Part shown: positions 53,249-63,292 of the stretch, in pieces
How the letters are laid out: the number at the start of each line of letters is the position of its first letter
How positions within the stretch are numbered: the first letter of the stretch is position 1
Source of the DNA: Nemertoderma westbladi
Lineage: Eukaryota > Xenacoelomorpha > Nemertodermatida > Nemertodermatidae
Direction: 5' to 3'
Length of the DNA: 64,000 bases
NCBI GenBank assembly: GCA_032718475.1
Contig: JAUCBJ010008748.1
Span: forward strand, 1 to 64,000
Program-made: the position numbers and the translations under genes
Notes under the pieces: model-generated
Told to the model about the DNA's origin: nothing
Seen by the model: the letters and a program-made list of their open reading frames with translations, nothing else
Database searches by the model: none

Positions 53249-55306
53249 ATGTCTGATACTAAGCAGAACCTGTCAGACAGTTTATTAGATGTAACTATCT
53301 GTGACTCAGATAGAGGTGTAGAACTGTCTAGATCTAAGTTCAGTTCACCTCCCACTGTGAGGAAGGTCATCCCTCCTGTAGTAATAAAAGAACCTAGGCT
53401 GGTCCAACATCGTAGGTCTATCATAGGCACTCGAGCTCAGGTCAAGCGGGACCAAGAAGCTGCGGAACAGCAACAACCCGTGAGCCAAGAAATTATTTCT
53501 CAGCGGCCCGACAGCTCCAGTAGTGAAGATACTGTAGAACTGACACCCGAGCGCGGAGCAAAGATGACGGATGCGATTTATTCGGATCCCCTTCTCATCC
53601 TTCCTGCAGCCGTACTCACTAGGTTATTGATTGCGGTGGAAGAACACCAGATCGATTGGGCGAGAAGTCAGCGATCAACTAAAGATAGTTATGCGGGATA
53701 CACGAGGGAAGAACTGAAGTCTATTGTCGAGTCGCAATGGAACTTCCCCGGACCCGGACTCCCGTTTGATTTATCAGAAGCTGCCTGGGAAGACATACAC
53801 CGGATGGGAGTAGCCAAGGAAACCATCGATCCAGCTGTGTGGAAGAGGTCCGCAGCCGGATACGCACAGGGATTCTTCAGCTCTATGGAGCGAGTAAAAG
53901 GACAACTGTTTCAACAACCACAAGGACCTCAAGAGCAGGGACAACTGCTTTATCAAGTTAGAGAAAGAATTCTGCGAATCAGGCTAATCTTATCAGCCTT
54001 TGAGGAGGCTTCTAAACGAAGACAAGACACGTCGTTGCAAGTTGCCGTAAAGACTTGGTTTCAACGGGTGAGTCTCCAGGTTCAAGGAACAGCTCAGTGG
54101 AAAGCTCAGCTGGAGGAGCGATCAACCCATGGAGAATCAACAGACGCTACTTTTTCCCAAGTGGAAAGTGAAGCGACGGCAGAGAAACCGCATAAGAGGG
54201 ATGCCATTGACATCTATCTGTCAGACTATCAACGTTTTTTAGGTGATGACGAGTTGAGGAGAAGGTTAGAGGGACTTAGCCCTAATAGTGAAGGAACCAA
54301 GCTTGTGTTGGATGCCATCGATGTGGAAATGAGGGCTGCGAATCAGGCTAAATTTGATGAACAACTCCGCATCACACGAGTCCAAGAAGAACAAGTAAAG
54401 AAAAAACGTATATCAGACAGAAAGAAAGCAGCAGTGGTAGCTGCAGAAGCAGAAAGAAAAGCGGCAGCGGCCGAGGCAAAAGCGGCAGCGACAGAGGCAG
54501 CGGCAGAGGCAAAAGTGGCAGAAGCAGAACGGAAAGCGGCTGAAGAAACCACCCAATTAGAATTGGAAAACATTCAGGAGAATCAAGACTGCATAAATAA
54601 ACAGTTAACAGCTAGTAATATGCAGATGATGAATCGATCTACTCCCAAAAGGCAGGGATATACATCATCTGAGGAAGGCGATACCACCGATACTGAAGGC
54701 AAAGGAAATAGATCTCGTCTAAGCAGATGTAAAAGAACGTTCCACCGTCAGAAATTGCCTGATTTGCCTCCAGCTGTTAGAAGGCAACTAAATAACACCA
54801 ACTTAGGTAGTACAGAGCCCACAGACCAAATAATTAAAATAGAAAGACTCCCTACTATAATAGATGAGCCTGAAATAATTAGGCCTGTTCTTGAAATCAC
54901 CCCTTCGGTGATAGACACACCTGTGCTCCCTGAAACTACCTCTAAATTCCCTCTGCATAGCACTAAGCTACCTGTGCCCAGTAGAACTGCCCAGGAGACA
55001 GTTCAGGTCCTGGACCCCGAGCGAAATATTCATGATTTGTCGCCCGTTGTCCCTCGTCCGCCCGCTACAACGTTGGCGACTCCCGCTTCGGCGGTCGAAT
55101 GGGTGGACGAGAGACGACGGGGGATGGATCTCCTGCTCGGACAGATGCAGGAGACTGTTCAACAATTCAAAGGCACAGTAAGGGAAAGTAGGCTAGAGTT
55201 GCAAGAAGTGCAGCAAAGTATCGCGCTAGAACGCGATAAATTAGTAAATGCACAAAAGGGTATACCACCACCCTCTGTAACAATGTGTCAACCTGTTAGG
55301 TCTTAA
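53249..55306 (+). CDS. BEL3 gag, N-terminal ORF with coiled coils
   Basis: A 685-codon frame from ATG MSDTKQNLSDSLLDV. An acidic/Ser-rich start, then a folded-looking region at about 115-300 with Trp-rich helices (IDWARSQRSTKDSYAG), an Ala/Glu/Lys coiled coil at about 365-445 (KAAVVAAEAERKAAAAEAKA), a disordered Thr/Pro linker, and a final amphipathic helix (about 625-680). It ends at TAA 55304-55306. The following long ORF is in the same frame, with six codons between the stop and its first listed residue. BEL1 has the same layout split by a frameshift. Gag N-terminus of a BEL/Pao element. Confidence 0.82.
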   Translation: MSDTKQNLSDSLLDVTICDSDRGVELSRSKFSSPPTVRKVIPPVVIKEPRLVQHRRSIIGTRAQVKRDQEAAEQQQPVSQEIISQRPDSSSSEDTVELTPERGAKMTDAIYSDPLLILPAAVLTRLLIAVEEHQIDWARSQRSTKDSYAGYTREELKSIVESQWNFPGPGLPFDLSEAAWEDIHRMGVAKETIDPAVWKRSAAGYAQGFFSSMERVKGQLFQQPQGPQEQGQLLYQVRERILRIRLILSAFEEASKRRQDTSLQVAVKTWFQRVSLQVQGTAQWKAQLEERSTHGESTDATFSQVESEATAEKPHKRDAIDIYLSDYQRFLGDDELRRRLEGLSPNSEGTKLVLDAIDVEMRAANQAKFDEQLRITRVQEEQVKKKRISDRKKAAVVAAEAERKAAAAEAKAAATEAAAEAKVAEAERKAAEETTQLELENIQENQDCINKQLTASNMQMMNRSTPKRQGYTSSEEGDTTDTEGKGNRSRLSRCKRTFHRQKLPDLPPAVRRQLNNTNLGSTEPTDQIIKIERLPTIIDEPEIIRPVLEITPSVIDTPVLPETTSKFPLHSTKLPVPSRTAQETVQVLDPERNIHDLSPVVPRPPATTLATPASAVEWVDERRRGMDLLLGQMQETVQQFKGTVRESRLELQEVQQSIALERDKLVNAQKGIPPPSVTMCQPVRS

Positions 55307-55324
55307 GTATCGCATGCGCAAGGT

Positions 55325-58300
55325 GTGGAGCCTACACGCATCTATACTGCTAGCGAAGTAGAAACTCCTATAGTGAACCCTATTAAGGGTAATTATAGAC
55401 CTGTTGATAATGATATTCCATATAGAACGGATCATAATCCGAGAAATTTATATACCGATAACTCGATATTAAATAACACGATGGCCCAAGAAAGTTTTAC
55501 GCGTCAAATGGCTAGAACCGAAGCCCGGCAAGCTGTAAAGGTGGGAGAGATCGTCAAGTTCAATGGAGATGAGATGAAATGGTTACCTTTTAATGAATAT
55601 TACAAAGATAACATACAGAACTCTGTGCTATCTAATGGAGAGAAACTAAGATTCCTCATCGAATGCTTGGAAGGATCTCCCAAGTTAATGGCGTTAAAGT
55701 TTATTGGACATCCAGACGGATTAAGACAAGTTTGGGATACACTTAACATCAGGTATGGTAATAGGAATAACATAGCTGGGTATTTGTATGCAAAGTTGGT
55801 AGCGCCCCGAAAGTTTATTAGCAGCGGAATTATAGAGTTTTCTGATGAGATTCAGGAGATCTGCAGACAATTAGATTGGCTAGGTAAGTCTCATGAGTAT
55901 CAGAACACTATGGTTATTAGAGCAGTAGCTTCTACTTTACCGAAGGGTGGAGTAGGCACACACTGGGATAAGAAAGTGTTATATATGATGGAACAACAAC
56001 GAAGAGACCCTACCATGGCTGATCTCATGTCATTCCTAGATGGAGAAGTGAAATTACAGCTCCTGAAACTGTCCAGAGAGAAGACACCGGAAAACAAGGT
56101 AAGTGAAAAACCCGTCGCTAGGAGAAAGGTAACACCAGTGTGTTATACAGATGATGGCGAAAGCCAGACTTCTCAAGGAGAAGATAGCGGGAAAGACACT
56201 GACCGCGCTTATTACGTAAATAAAATGCCTAGAGATCAGGTAAGTAAATTTAAGTCTCGATCCAATGACAAGAGAGAACAGGTAAGAAAAACTCCTCCTA
56301 CGTCTCCCAAGCGAATTCAGGTGAGAAAGCCCGAAGAAAGAATGAGAGTGCACACTGTCACCCAAAATAAGTTAAGTAACATCAAACCGAAATGTGCGCT
56401 GTGTGACGGGACCCACCGTTTGAATATGTGTGATGAATTCCTGAAGAAGTCATTAACGGAGAGACGCGAAGTCATGTGGGATAAGCGGTTATGTTATAAT
56501 TGCCTCAGACAAGGACACCAACGGCGAACCTGTTACTCTGACATAAGGTGTGCAAAGTGTGGTGCGAAACATCATATCTTGTTGCACGCTGAATTCGATC
56601 GAAATAGTCCTAATCAGGTAAGTGATTCCGAACTACATGTCCAATTCAGTGATGTGAACGACACTGATCAATCTGAGATGGAAGGATTCTATACGGACGA
56701 GTTCTCCGACGAAAACGAATCTTGTTACATGATAAATACCGCAGTGTATCGAGCACTCACATATGAAAAAGATACAGACAGCGACCTCACTCTAACTACT
56801 TCTGAGCGACAACCATCTTGGAAAGAGCCATCTTCCAATGTAGGGATCCGAGAGTTTCCTGTGGTGCAGGTAAGGGTTCACGGACCTAAACGGAGTTATG
56901 TAGTGAACGCCCTCCTGGACTCCGGCAGCACAGGAACATTCATTGATAAAGAACTAGCCGAAGACATATTCGATGGACAACCCAAGTTCCGAACTAAGCT
57001 CAACATGTCAGGAATTATGCAAGTTTGGAAATCTACAATAACAGCGGATTATTATGTAGGAGCGTTGTCCACCCCCCAGGACGAACTAGGAGAACATAGC
57101 ATAAGGTCAGTGAAAATGGTGGCTATAAAGAACTTCGCTACTACTCAAGCAGACCTTTATAATTGGGACGAGGATGAGAGCATCCAACATCTTAAGATAC
57201 CTCGATTCCAGACTGATTATCCTGGAGTGCAAATACTCATCGGCCAAAATGCGCATGAGGCGCTCGAGACATTGGAGAAACGGCCTGCTCAACCGCAGCC
57301 ACTACAGACCTATGCGGTAAGAACTAGAGTAGGTTGGTACTTTACTGGCCCTTCCCGTAGAACACTCAGAGAAAGATTACCGCAAGAGCTCGTCTGCCAA
57401 GTGAGTGAATGGGAAGATGATACTAGTGAGGGAGACGATTTAACTGAGGGAACTCCATACTCCTCAGATAACGACGACGTTCACCAGCTTTTTGATGAGG
57501 AGAATACCATCGATCTCCTTAAGGAAAACGAGGCTTGGCAAAACCAACTGAACTTATGTCAACTTCTCTATCCATCTGAACGAGAAGCTTATAACGACGA
57601 GTTAAATGACGTCATTGAGCGTTGCAATGCCAAGACTCGAGATGAACATGCCGTACGATTCTTTACGCAAGAGGCGGTAGAGCCCAATTCCTACGATAAA
57701 GCCTTGTCGGTGGAAGAGGAAAAGGCCAAGCAGATCCAAGAGACAACTACACGTTTCCTCAAAGATCAAGGTAGGTATGAAGTCGGTCTACCTTTCCGCA
57801 AGAGAGAACCGAAGTTCATCAATAACAGACCCTTGGCGGAAAAAAGAATCGCGCAACTCCATCGACGCCTTACGGCTAATTCTTCAGCTAAAGAAATGTA
57901 TCAAACACAGCTGGAGAAATTTATTAGTAAGGGATACGCGGAGAGAGTACCGGAAGAAACACCTGTGACTGAAAGAACGTATTACTTAACTCACCATTAC
58001 GTTCCTAAACCCGGTAAACCACATGAAGTGAGAGTAGTGTTTGATGGCTCCGCTCTTTACATGGGTCAATCCCTTAACTCTGAATTGTTACCAGGACCCA
58101 ACTTACTTCAATCTTTGTTGGGAATTCTTTTAAGATTGAGACAATATTCGATTGCTTTTGCCTCCGATATAGAAGGCATGTTCTTGCAAGTCAAAGTGTT
58201 GGATAGGGATCGAGATAGCCTACGATTTCTATGGTGGCCCGAAGGAGACCTCAACCAGAAACCGGTGGAGTATTGGATGACCATCCAGGCCTTTGGGATA

Positions 58301-60769
58301 ATCTCAAGCCCTTCCAACGCCTGTTCGGTAGTGCGTACCACTGCAGAGGACAACCGAGAGGCCTTCTCTAAGGAAGTGATCGACAACATCAAGAGGGACA
58401 TATACATGGACGACAATCTGAAGTCCCTTCCATCAGTTGAGGAAGCCATTGAGGTCGCTAAAGGAACGGTAGAGTGCTTAAAAAGAGGTGGGTTTCGATT
58501 AACGAAATTCACCAGCAACTCCCGTGAGTTTCTGGAGTCGATCCCTGCGGAAGATCGAGGGGCGAAAGATCTAGATTTGATCAAAGATGATCTGCCAGAA
58601 ACCAAGACACTCGGCTTGAAATGGGACACAGAGCGAGATATCCTGTTTTTCCAGCTAAAACAGCGAGATAATCCAGTTCGAACCAAACGGATTTGCTTAA
58701 GTATACTGAGCACTTATTTCGATCCATTGGGATTTATTAGCCCAGTTATATTGATTGCTCGTAGTTTGGTACAACAAATGTGGCTTGAAAACCACTCATG
58801 GGACGATCCACTTAAGGGAGAATTATTGAAGAAGTGGATGAAATGGGAAGATTCTCTGCCGGCTATCGAGGATTTTATAATTTCCCGTTCATATTTTGGT
58901 CATGTTCTCCCTACGTATTCCTATCAACTCCATGTGTTTGGAGACGCCAGCGATATGGGAATAGGTATAGTAGCCTATCTAAGAGTGGAAACTCCGGATG
59001 GAATCAAAGTCGCCTTGGTTACTTCTAAGGCATTAATCAACAACAAGTTGAAAGTTCCTCGAGCGGAGTTAAAAGCGGCTCTATACGCTACAGCCATCGG
59101 CCGGAATGTAACAGAACAGATTGACTATCCATTAGAGAAAACTGTCTATTGGACCGACGCTTTACTCGTGTTAGAGTATATCACCAATGAAGTCTGTCAG
59201 TTCAGCGTCTTCGTTACCAACAGAGTAGCCATCATACTTAGTCGCACGACGATGGACCAATGGAGACATTGCCCCGGAACGATTAATCCAGCAGACATCG
59301 CTTCCCGAGGAGCGACTCCAAAGGAATTGGTAAATACTCCCGAATGGTTAGGTGGACCCGACTTTCTCTACAGAGAAGAAGAAGAATGGCCTCCACATCT
59401 CACAACAGCAGAGATCAGACAGGCCAAGGGAGCGGAGAAAGTTAAACCCAAAACTCGAGCGAGTAAATCGAAGTTGTTTAAACCTGCGGTTGATCTATCT
59501 GTATTATTTACTTCCGGAGAGGATGCTTTGGATCAGAAACCCGCAGCCACGGATAAAGAAGTCTTAGAAATCCGTGACAAGGATTGGAAATCTGGAATAC
59601 CAGATATTTCGCAAGGACTCTCACCTCTCCTGCAGAGAGTGATACGTCATTACAGTTCCTGGAATCGGCTCTGTAAAGCCGTCACCTATTTAAAACGATG
59701 TTTTCATCATCGTTACTCCGGGACAAAGACCAATAGTGATGATGCTCCATCAACATCTGCAAGAGTCCATGTTGTTAAAGATCTTCCTAAATATAAGATA
59801 TCCGACAGGTTTCTAAAGGAGAAGATCAATTACCAGGAGCATGATGAAACCAACAAACAGATGCTGAGACTCCTACAATGCTATGAGGATCCCGATAAGT
59901 ATTTCCTGTTGTTAAGAAATCCGCAGATGCGCTTAAGGGATCGCTTCTCTAGTACCATGATAGATGGGTTAATACGTGTTGGAGGCAGGCTCACCAACGC
60001 CCCCTTATCCTTTGACACTAAGTTTCCCATACTCATTAGAAATCTTGACATACAAATCAAGATGATTGTAGATGTTCATAGCAAACTGTATCAAGCTGGA
60101 AGAGAACGAGTTCTGAGCGAAATTCGAACTCGCTTCTATTTTTATAAACCCCGTAGGGCTCTGAACCAAGTCCTTAGGAACTGCATACCCTGTAGGAAAG
60201 CATTCAGTAGGCCTTTGACACAGCGAGAGGCAGAATTACCTAGGGAAAGAGTAAGCTTCTATGAACCACCCTTTACTAATACCGGTGTGGATTTATTTGG
60301 CCCTATTGAAGTATGTATGACTTGTAGAGCTATCCATCTCGATATGGTAAACGATCTATCCACCAACAGCTTCGTGTTGAGTTTACGACGACAGATCGCT
60401 CGCTTCGGAACCAGTAACACGATGAGATCGGATAAGGGAACGAACTTCATTGGCGCCAACAACGAAATTCAAGCTTACGTAAAGGACTGGAACAAAAGAC
60501 AGGTGGACGATCAGCTAAAGATAACAGCGTCTAGCTGGAACTTCAACGCCGCCGACGCCCCTTGGTGGGGAGGAAGTTGGGAGAGATTGATTAGGAGCGT
60601 GAAGACTGCGTTCCACTTTATTGTACCTTGTCGCGCTTATCTCACCGACGAACTATTGCGGACGTTAATGGAGGAAATCGCCGCCTACCTCAACGAAAGA
60701 CCGCTTATGCCAGTCTCTTCAAGTCCTGATTCCCTGGAAGCGCTAACACCCGCGCACTTTCTACTGTAG
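55325..60769 (+). CDS. BEL3 gag core-pol polyprotein (1814 codons)
   Basis: DUF1759-like helical region about 50-255 (IVKFNGDEMKWLPFNEYY). Zinc knuckles CALCDGTHRLNMC, CYNCLRQGHQRRTC, CAKCGAKHHILLH at about 357-423. Protease LLDSGSTGTFID at about 530. RT about 880-1110 with IYMDDN at about 1026. RNase H from HVFGDASDMGIG at about 1203, WTDALLV, then HCPGTINPADIASRG. H2C2 domain at about 1585-1625. Integrase with GVDLFG (first Asp, about 1655), RSDKGTNF (about 1701) and GGSWERLI (Glu, about 1749). Between FGPIEV and CMTCRAIH about 15 residues are missing compared with BEL1, an in-frame deletion in the rve core. The frame ends at a TAG (60767-60769) inside the DUF5641 region; it has no own ATG at the start and is in frame with gag. 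Confidence 0.93.
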   Translation: MEPTRIYTASEVETPIVNPIKGNYRPVDNDIPYRTDHNPRNLYTDNSILNNTMAQESFTRQMARTEARQAVKVGEIVKFNGDEMKWLPFNEYYKDNIQNSVLSNGEKLRFLIECLEGSPKLMALKFIGHPDGLRQVWDTLNIRYGNRNNIAGYLYAKLVAPRKFISSGIIEFSDEIQEICRQLDWLGKSHEYQNTMVIRAVASTLPKGGVGTHWDKKVLYMMEQQRRDPTMADLMSFLDGEVKLQLLKLSREKTPENKVSEKPVARRKVTPVCYTDDGESQTSQGEDSGKDTDRAYYVNKMPRDQVSKFKSRSNDKREQVRKTPPTSPKRIQVRKPEERMRVHTVTQNKLSNIKPKCALCDGTHRLNMCDEFLKKSLTERREVMWDKRLCYNCLRQGHQRRTCYSDIRCAKCGAKHHILLHAEFDRNSPNQVSDSELHVQFSDVNDTDQSEMEGFYTDEFSDENESCYMINTAVYRALTYEKDTDSDLTLTTSERQPSWKEPSSNVGIREFPVVQVRVHGPKRSYVVNALLDSGSTGTFIDKELAEDIFDGQPKFRTKLNMSGIMQVWKSTITADYYVGALSTPQDELGEHSIRSVKMVAIKNFATTQADLYNWDEDESIQHLKIPRFQTDYPGVQILIGQNAHEALETLEKRPAQPQPLQTYAVRTRVGWYFTGPSRRTLRERLPQELVCQVSEWEDDTSEGDDLTEGTPYSSDNDDVHQLFDEENTIDLLKENEAWQNQLNLCQLLYPSEREAYNDELNDVIERCNAKTRDEHAVRFFTQEAVEPNSYDKALSVEEEKAKQIQETTTRFLKDQGRYEVGLPFRKREPKFINNRPLAEKRIAQLHRRLTANSSAKEMYQTQLEKFISKGYAERVPEETPVTERTYYLTHHYVPKPGKPHEVRVVFDGSALYMGQSLNSELLPGPNLLQSLLGILLRLRQYSIAFASDIEGMFLQVKVLDRDRDSLRFLWWPEGDLNQKPVEYWMTIQAFGIISSPSNACSVVRTTAEDNREAFSKEVIDNIKRDIYMDDNLKSLPSVEEAIEVAKGTVECLKRGGFRLTKFTSNSREFLESIPAEDRGAKDLDLIKDDLPETKTLGLKWDTERDILFFQLKQRDNPVRTKRICLSILSTYFDPLGFISPVILIARSLVQQMWLENHSWDDPLKGELLKKWMKWEDSLPAIEDFIISRSYFGHVLPTYSYQLHVFGDASDMGIGIVAYLRVETPDGIKVALVTSKALINNKLKVPRAELKAALYATAIGRNVTEQIDYPLEKTVYWTDALLVLEYITNEVCQFSVFVTNRVAIILSRTTMDQWRHCPGTINPADIASRGATPKELVNTPEWLGGPDFLYREEEEWPPHLTTAEIRQAKGAEKVKPKTRASKSKLFKPAVDLSVLFTSGEDALDQKPAATDKEVLEIRDKDWKSGIPDISQGLSPLLQRVIRHYSSWNRLCKAVTYLKRCFHHRYSGTKTNSDDAPSTSARVHVVKDLPKYKISDRFLKEKINYQEHDETNKQMLRLLQCYEDPDKYFLLLRNPQMRLRDRFSSTMIDGLIRVGGRLTNAPLSFDTKFPILIRNLDIQIKMIVDVHSKLYQAGRERVLSEIRTRFYFYKPRRALNQVLRNCIPCRKAFSRPLTQREAELPRERVSFYEPPFTNTGVDLFGPIEVCMTCRAIHLDMVNDLSTNSFVLSLRRQIARFGTSNTMRSDKGTNFIGANNEIQAYVKDWNKRQVDDQLKITASSWNFNAADAPWWGGSWERLIRSVKTAFHFIVPCRAYLTDELLRTLMEEIAAYLNERPLMPVSSSPDSLEALTPAHFLL

Positions 60770-61243
60770 AAACCCGTAGCCATGCTCCCACGATCGGAGA
60801 TCACAGACGGAGACGAGTACTGCCGTCGAACCTGGCAACTTATGCAGTTGCTATCCCGTCGTTTCACTGACCATTTAGAGAAACATTACCTGCCCACTCT
60901 ACAACTTCGAACTAAGTGGTTTGCGCAGCAAGAAAACGTCAGCGCTGAAGACATGGTGCTTATTGTGGACCCCGATCTCCCACGTAAGCGATGGCAAACA
61001 GGACGTATCATCGAGACTCATATCTCGAGTGATGGTTTGGTGCGAACAGTAGAGCTCGTCGTCATGCGGCGTAACTTTAAGAAACCAGGGATAGTCTTTG
61101 AGACTCAACAGCTTAATCGCCCAGTGGGTCGTTTATGTTTACTGGAAAGAGACAGAGAGCTCTCCGGAAACTATGGAAGGCAAGAAACTCTTCCCACGAC
61201 CACTTCCCTAATCCAACCGACATCTAGGGACTCCCCAACTTAA
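60770..61243 (+). CDS. BEL3 pol C-terminus (DUF5641-like), after an in-frame stop
   Basis: Same frame as the preceding polyprotein. KPVAMLPRSEI follows the TAG directly, then WQLMQLLSRRFTDHLEKHYL, VLIVDPDLPRKRWQTGRI and LNRPVGRLCLLE, the expected C-terminal region of BEL/Pao pol. It ends at TAA 61241-61243. The single TAG replaces one codon in a motif ending HFLL, so it is a point nonsense change or a recoding site. Confidence 0.9.
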   Translation, partial: KPVAMLPRSEITDGDEYCRRTWQLMQLLSRRFTDHLEKHYLPTLQLRTKWFAQQENVSAEDMVLIVDPDLPRKRWQTGRIIETHISSDGLVRTVELVVMRRNFKKPGIVFETQQLNRPVGRLCLLERDRELSGNYGRQETLPTTTSLIQPTSRDSPT

Positions 61244-62893
61244 TATCGTTCGGAGTGGGCGTGTGACTCTATTATTTTATATTATTTTATTATTTTTATA
61301 TTTATGTATGTATTACTCTGTAATTTTATTATAATCGTTTTATTTAATTTACTAGAATATTATTTAGCGATTATTTAGTAGAATAGTGCAATATGTTCAT
61401 GTTTATTGCGTACGTAATTACTTATATTATATTTAGTGTGACGGTGAGAAACAAGTGTTTTTCTCTTTCCTTACTGTCCGTATTATATTATAAATACGTA
61501 ACTACAGTAAGATGAAATGTCCGTACTTATTAAAGTACAATAAAGCCACTACTATATTTAAGTATTATTGGTAGGCAGAGTATTAGGAATGCGAAGTTCA
61601 GATCCTCGTGTCTCGGCTAAACCAAGCTCTGGGTAGACCTTGGAAACGACTTGCCTCTTCACACTGACATTGCTTCGTGCGATATTGCTCTCATACCGTA
61701 TATTAAATAATACATATAGTAGCGTGATGTCCCTTTAACAGTAGCGTATAACGCAAAATAAATCTGTTAAACCCTTTGACCATCTGCAATTCTAGTCGAT
61801 TAAGATATCGCGGCACCCACCGATATACTTGAAAGACAAATTTTAGAATCAGTGGTTAACGTCCCCAGACAAGTTCTGGAATAAATCGGTGCCCATCTCA
61901 AATATTAATTATTTAATATTTGTAAATCCAATAAATCAAAATCTGTAAAATTCAGATCCTTCAACAATTCTAGTCAATTAAGATATCGTAGCATTTACCG
62001 ATATTCTTAAAAGGACAATTTTCATAGAATTAAGGATCTTGTGTCCCCAGACATGTTCTAGACTCAAAATATGTCCATTTAATTATAAAATAATAAAATT
62101 TCAGGGAATAAATTTAAATTCATGCCTTTTAATGAATTTAATAAATTGCCATTTTTACGCAATTTATAACATTCCCAAAATTCCATTAATTAATAGATCA
62201 AGGGAGCGGAGATTTATCTATTATGCGTATGAGTGTGCGAAAGTCTCCCAAACATAGTCAATAGCCGATAAAATTCATAAAGTCATGTATCAAACAGGAC
62301 ATTGACTATTAAAGAATTACTATTAAATAACATCCCAGATCTGTATGCATTGGAATTACCCTAATTCTACCGCTAGCTTTACATAATGTCACCATAGCAA
62401 CAACCACGCTAGAATTAGAATTGAGTTAAAAGAACAATAGAAAGCTTGTCCCATTGAATAGCATAGGGAATAAATCGCGCACTGCTAGTATCCAAGGATA
62501 CATAATAATACAGTGACATTCTGGAAGGCATTGACTAACGGACAAATGGCCCGAATGTGCGTAGTTGTGACCAGTTGTGTGGTATTTGGGAGTTTATAGG
62601 TGAATGTTACTGCTAAAGTGTGTTTACAGTAGCTAGTCGCAATCGTGAAAGTAACCTAACTCTCCAAGGAAAACCTGAAGTACATCTAAGCCTTTGGGAC
62701 GGACAGTGGAGTGACTTGTGCCGGTTATCGTTGTCGTTGTACGGCTACGTCGTTGGCGAAAGTACAGCGACAGCGGTATATCGGCGCTGAGGATCTCACA
62801 CTGTCCGGGGGCAAGGGAGAAGTAGGCAGCGATGCCCGCTCGCCTAATAAATATATAAACTCATTATAATGTTGGTGAACTCGTATAGCAGAT
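61244..62893. other. BEL3 3' spacer
   Basis: AT-rich, no ORF. Two roughly 170 bp stretches (61770-61900 and 61965-62090) share TCTAGTC(G/A)ATTAAGATATCG and GTCCCCAGACA(A/T)GTTCT, a diverged direct repeat. Confidence 0.55.
61790..62070 (+). repeat. Diverged direct repeat, period about 184 bp
   Basis: ATTAAGATATCG begins near 61799 and again near 61978; GTCCCCAGACA near 61861 and 62042. Spacing is about 180 bp in both cases, so two copies of one unit. Confidence 0.75.
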
Positions 62894-63292
62894 ATGACTG
62901 AATTAATAGAAGATGATCTTGGTATCAGGGAGAGATATACTCTACCTTTACAAGCGTTTGTCGATAGCTTGATACGCGGCGACGCTGATCCAACTACTAC
63001 GGAGGACAATGGTCGTTATATCGAACCGCCAATGTCCCAGGAGCAACTTACGCGTGAATTGGACTATAGAAAATTCACTGCTCGTTATACGCATCGTAAT
63101 GGTACATATATGGACTTCTTGACTACTGGTCATCCTATTGATTTACACGACACAGACGATGTCGACACCGAGAGGGAAATAGTTTTATTTAAATATCATA
63201 CCCAGCGGAGTCGAAACGATAAATCGAGAATAGAACACGAGAACTCTATTCGAAATCAGCTCGAAAGAAAGGACGTGGAAGAAGGCTTGTAA
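62894..63292 (+). CDS. BEL3 accessory ORF (unknown)
   Basis: An intact 132-codon frame starting at an ATG (MTELIEDDLGIRERYTL). Acidic and polar, with LTRELDYRKFTARYTHRNG and a HPIDLHDTDDVDTEREI stretch, ending in a basic-acidic helix. No signal peptide, hydrophobic span or recognised domain. It lies 1.65 kb after pol; BEL1 has its own third ORF 0.7 kb after pol. The two share no convincing sequence similarity by eye, apart from an LTR-x5-F-x-x-RY-like pattern. Position suggests an accessory gene of the element. Confidence 0.45.
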   Translation: MTELIEDDLGIRERYTLPLQAFVDSLIRGDADPTTTEDNGRYIEPPMSQEQLTRELDYRKFTARYTHRNGTYMDFLTTGHPIDLHDTDDVDTEREIVLFKYHTQRSRNDKSRIEHENSIRNQLERKDVEEGL

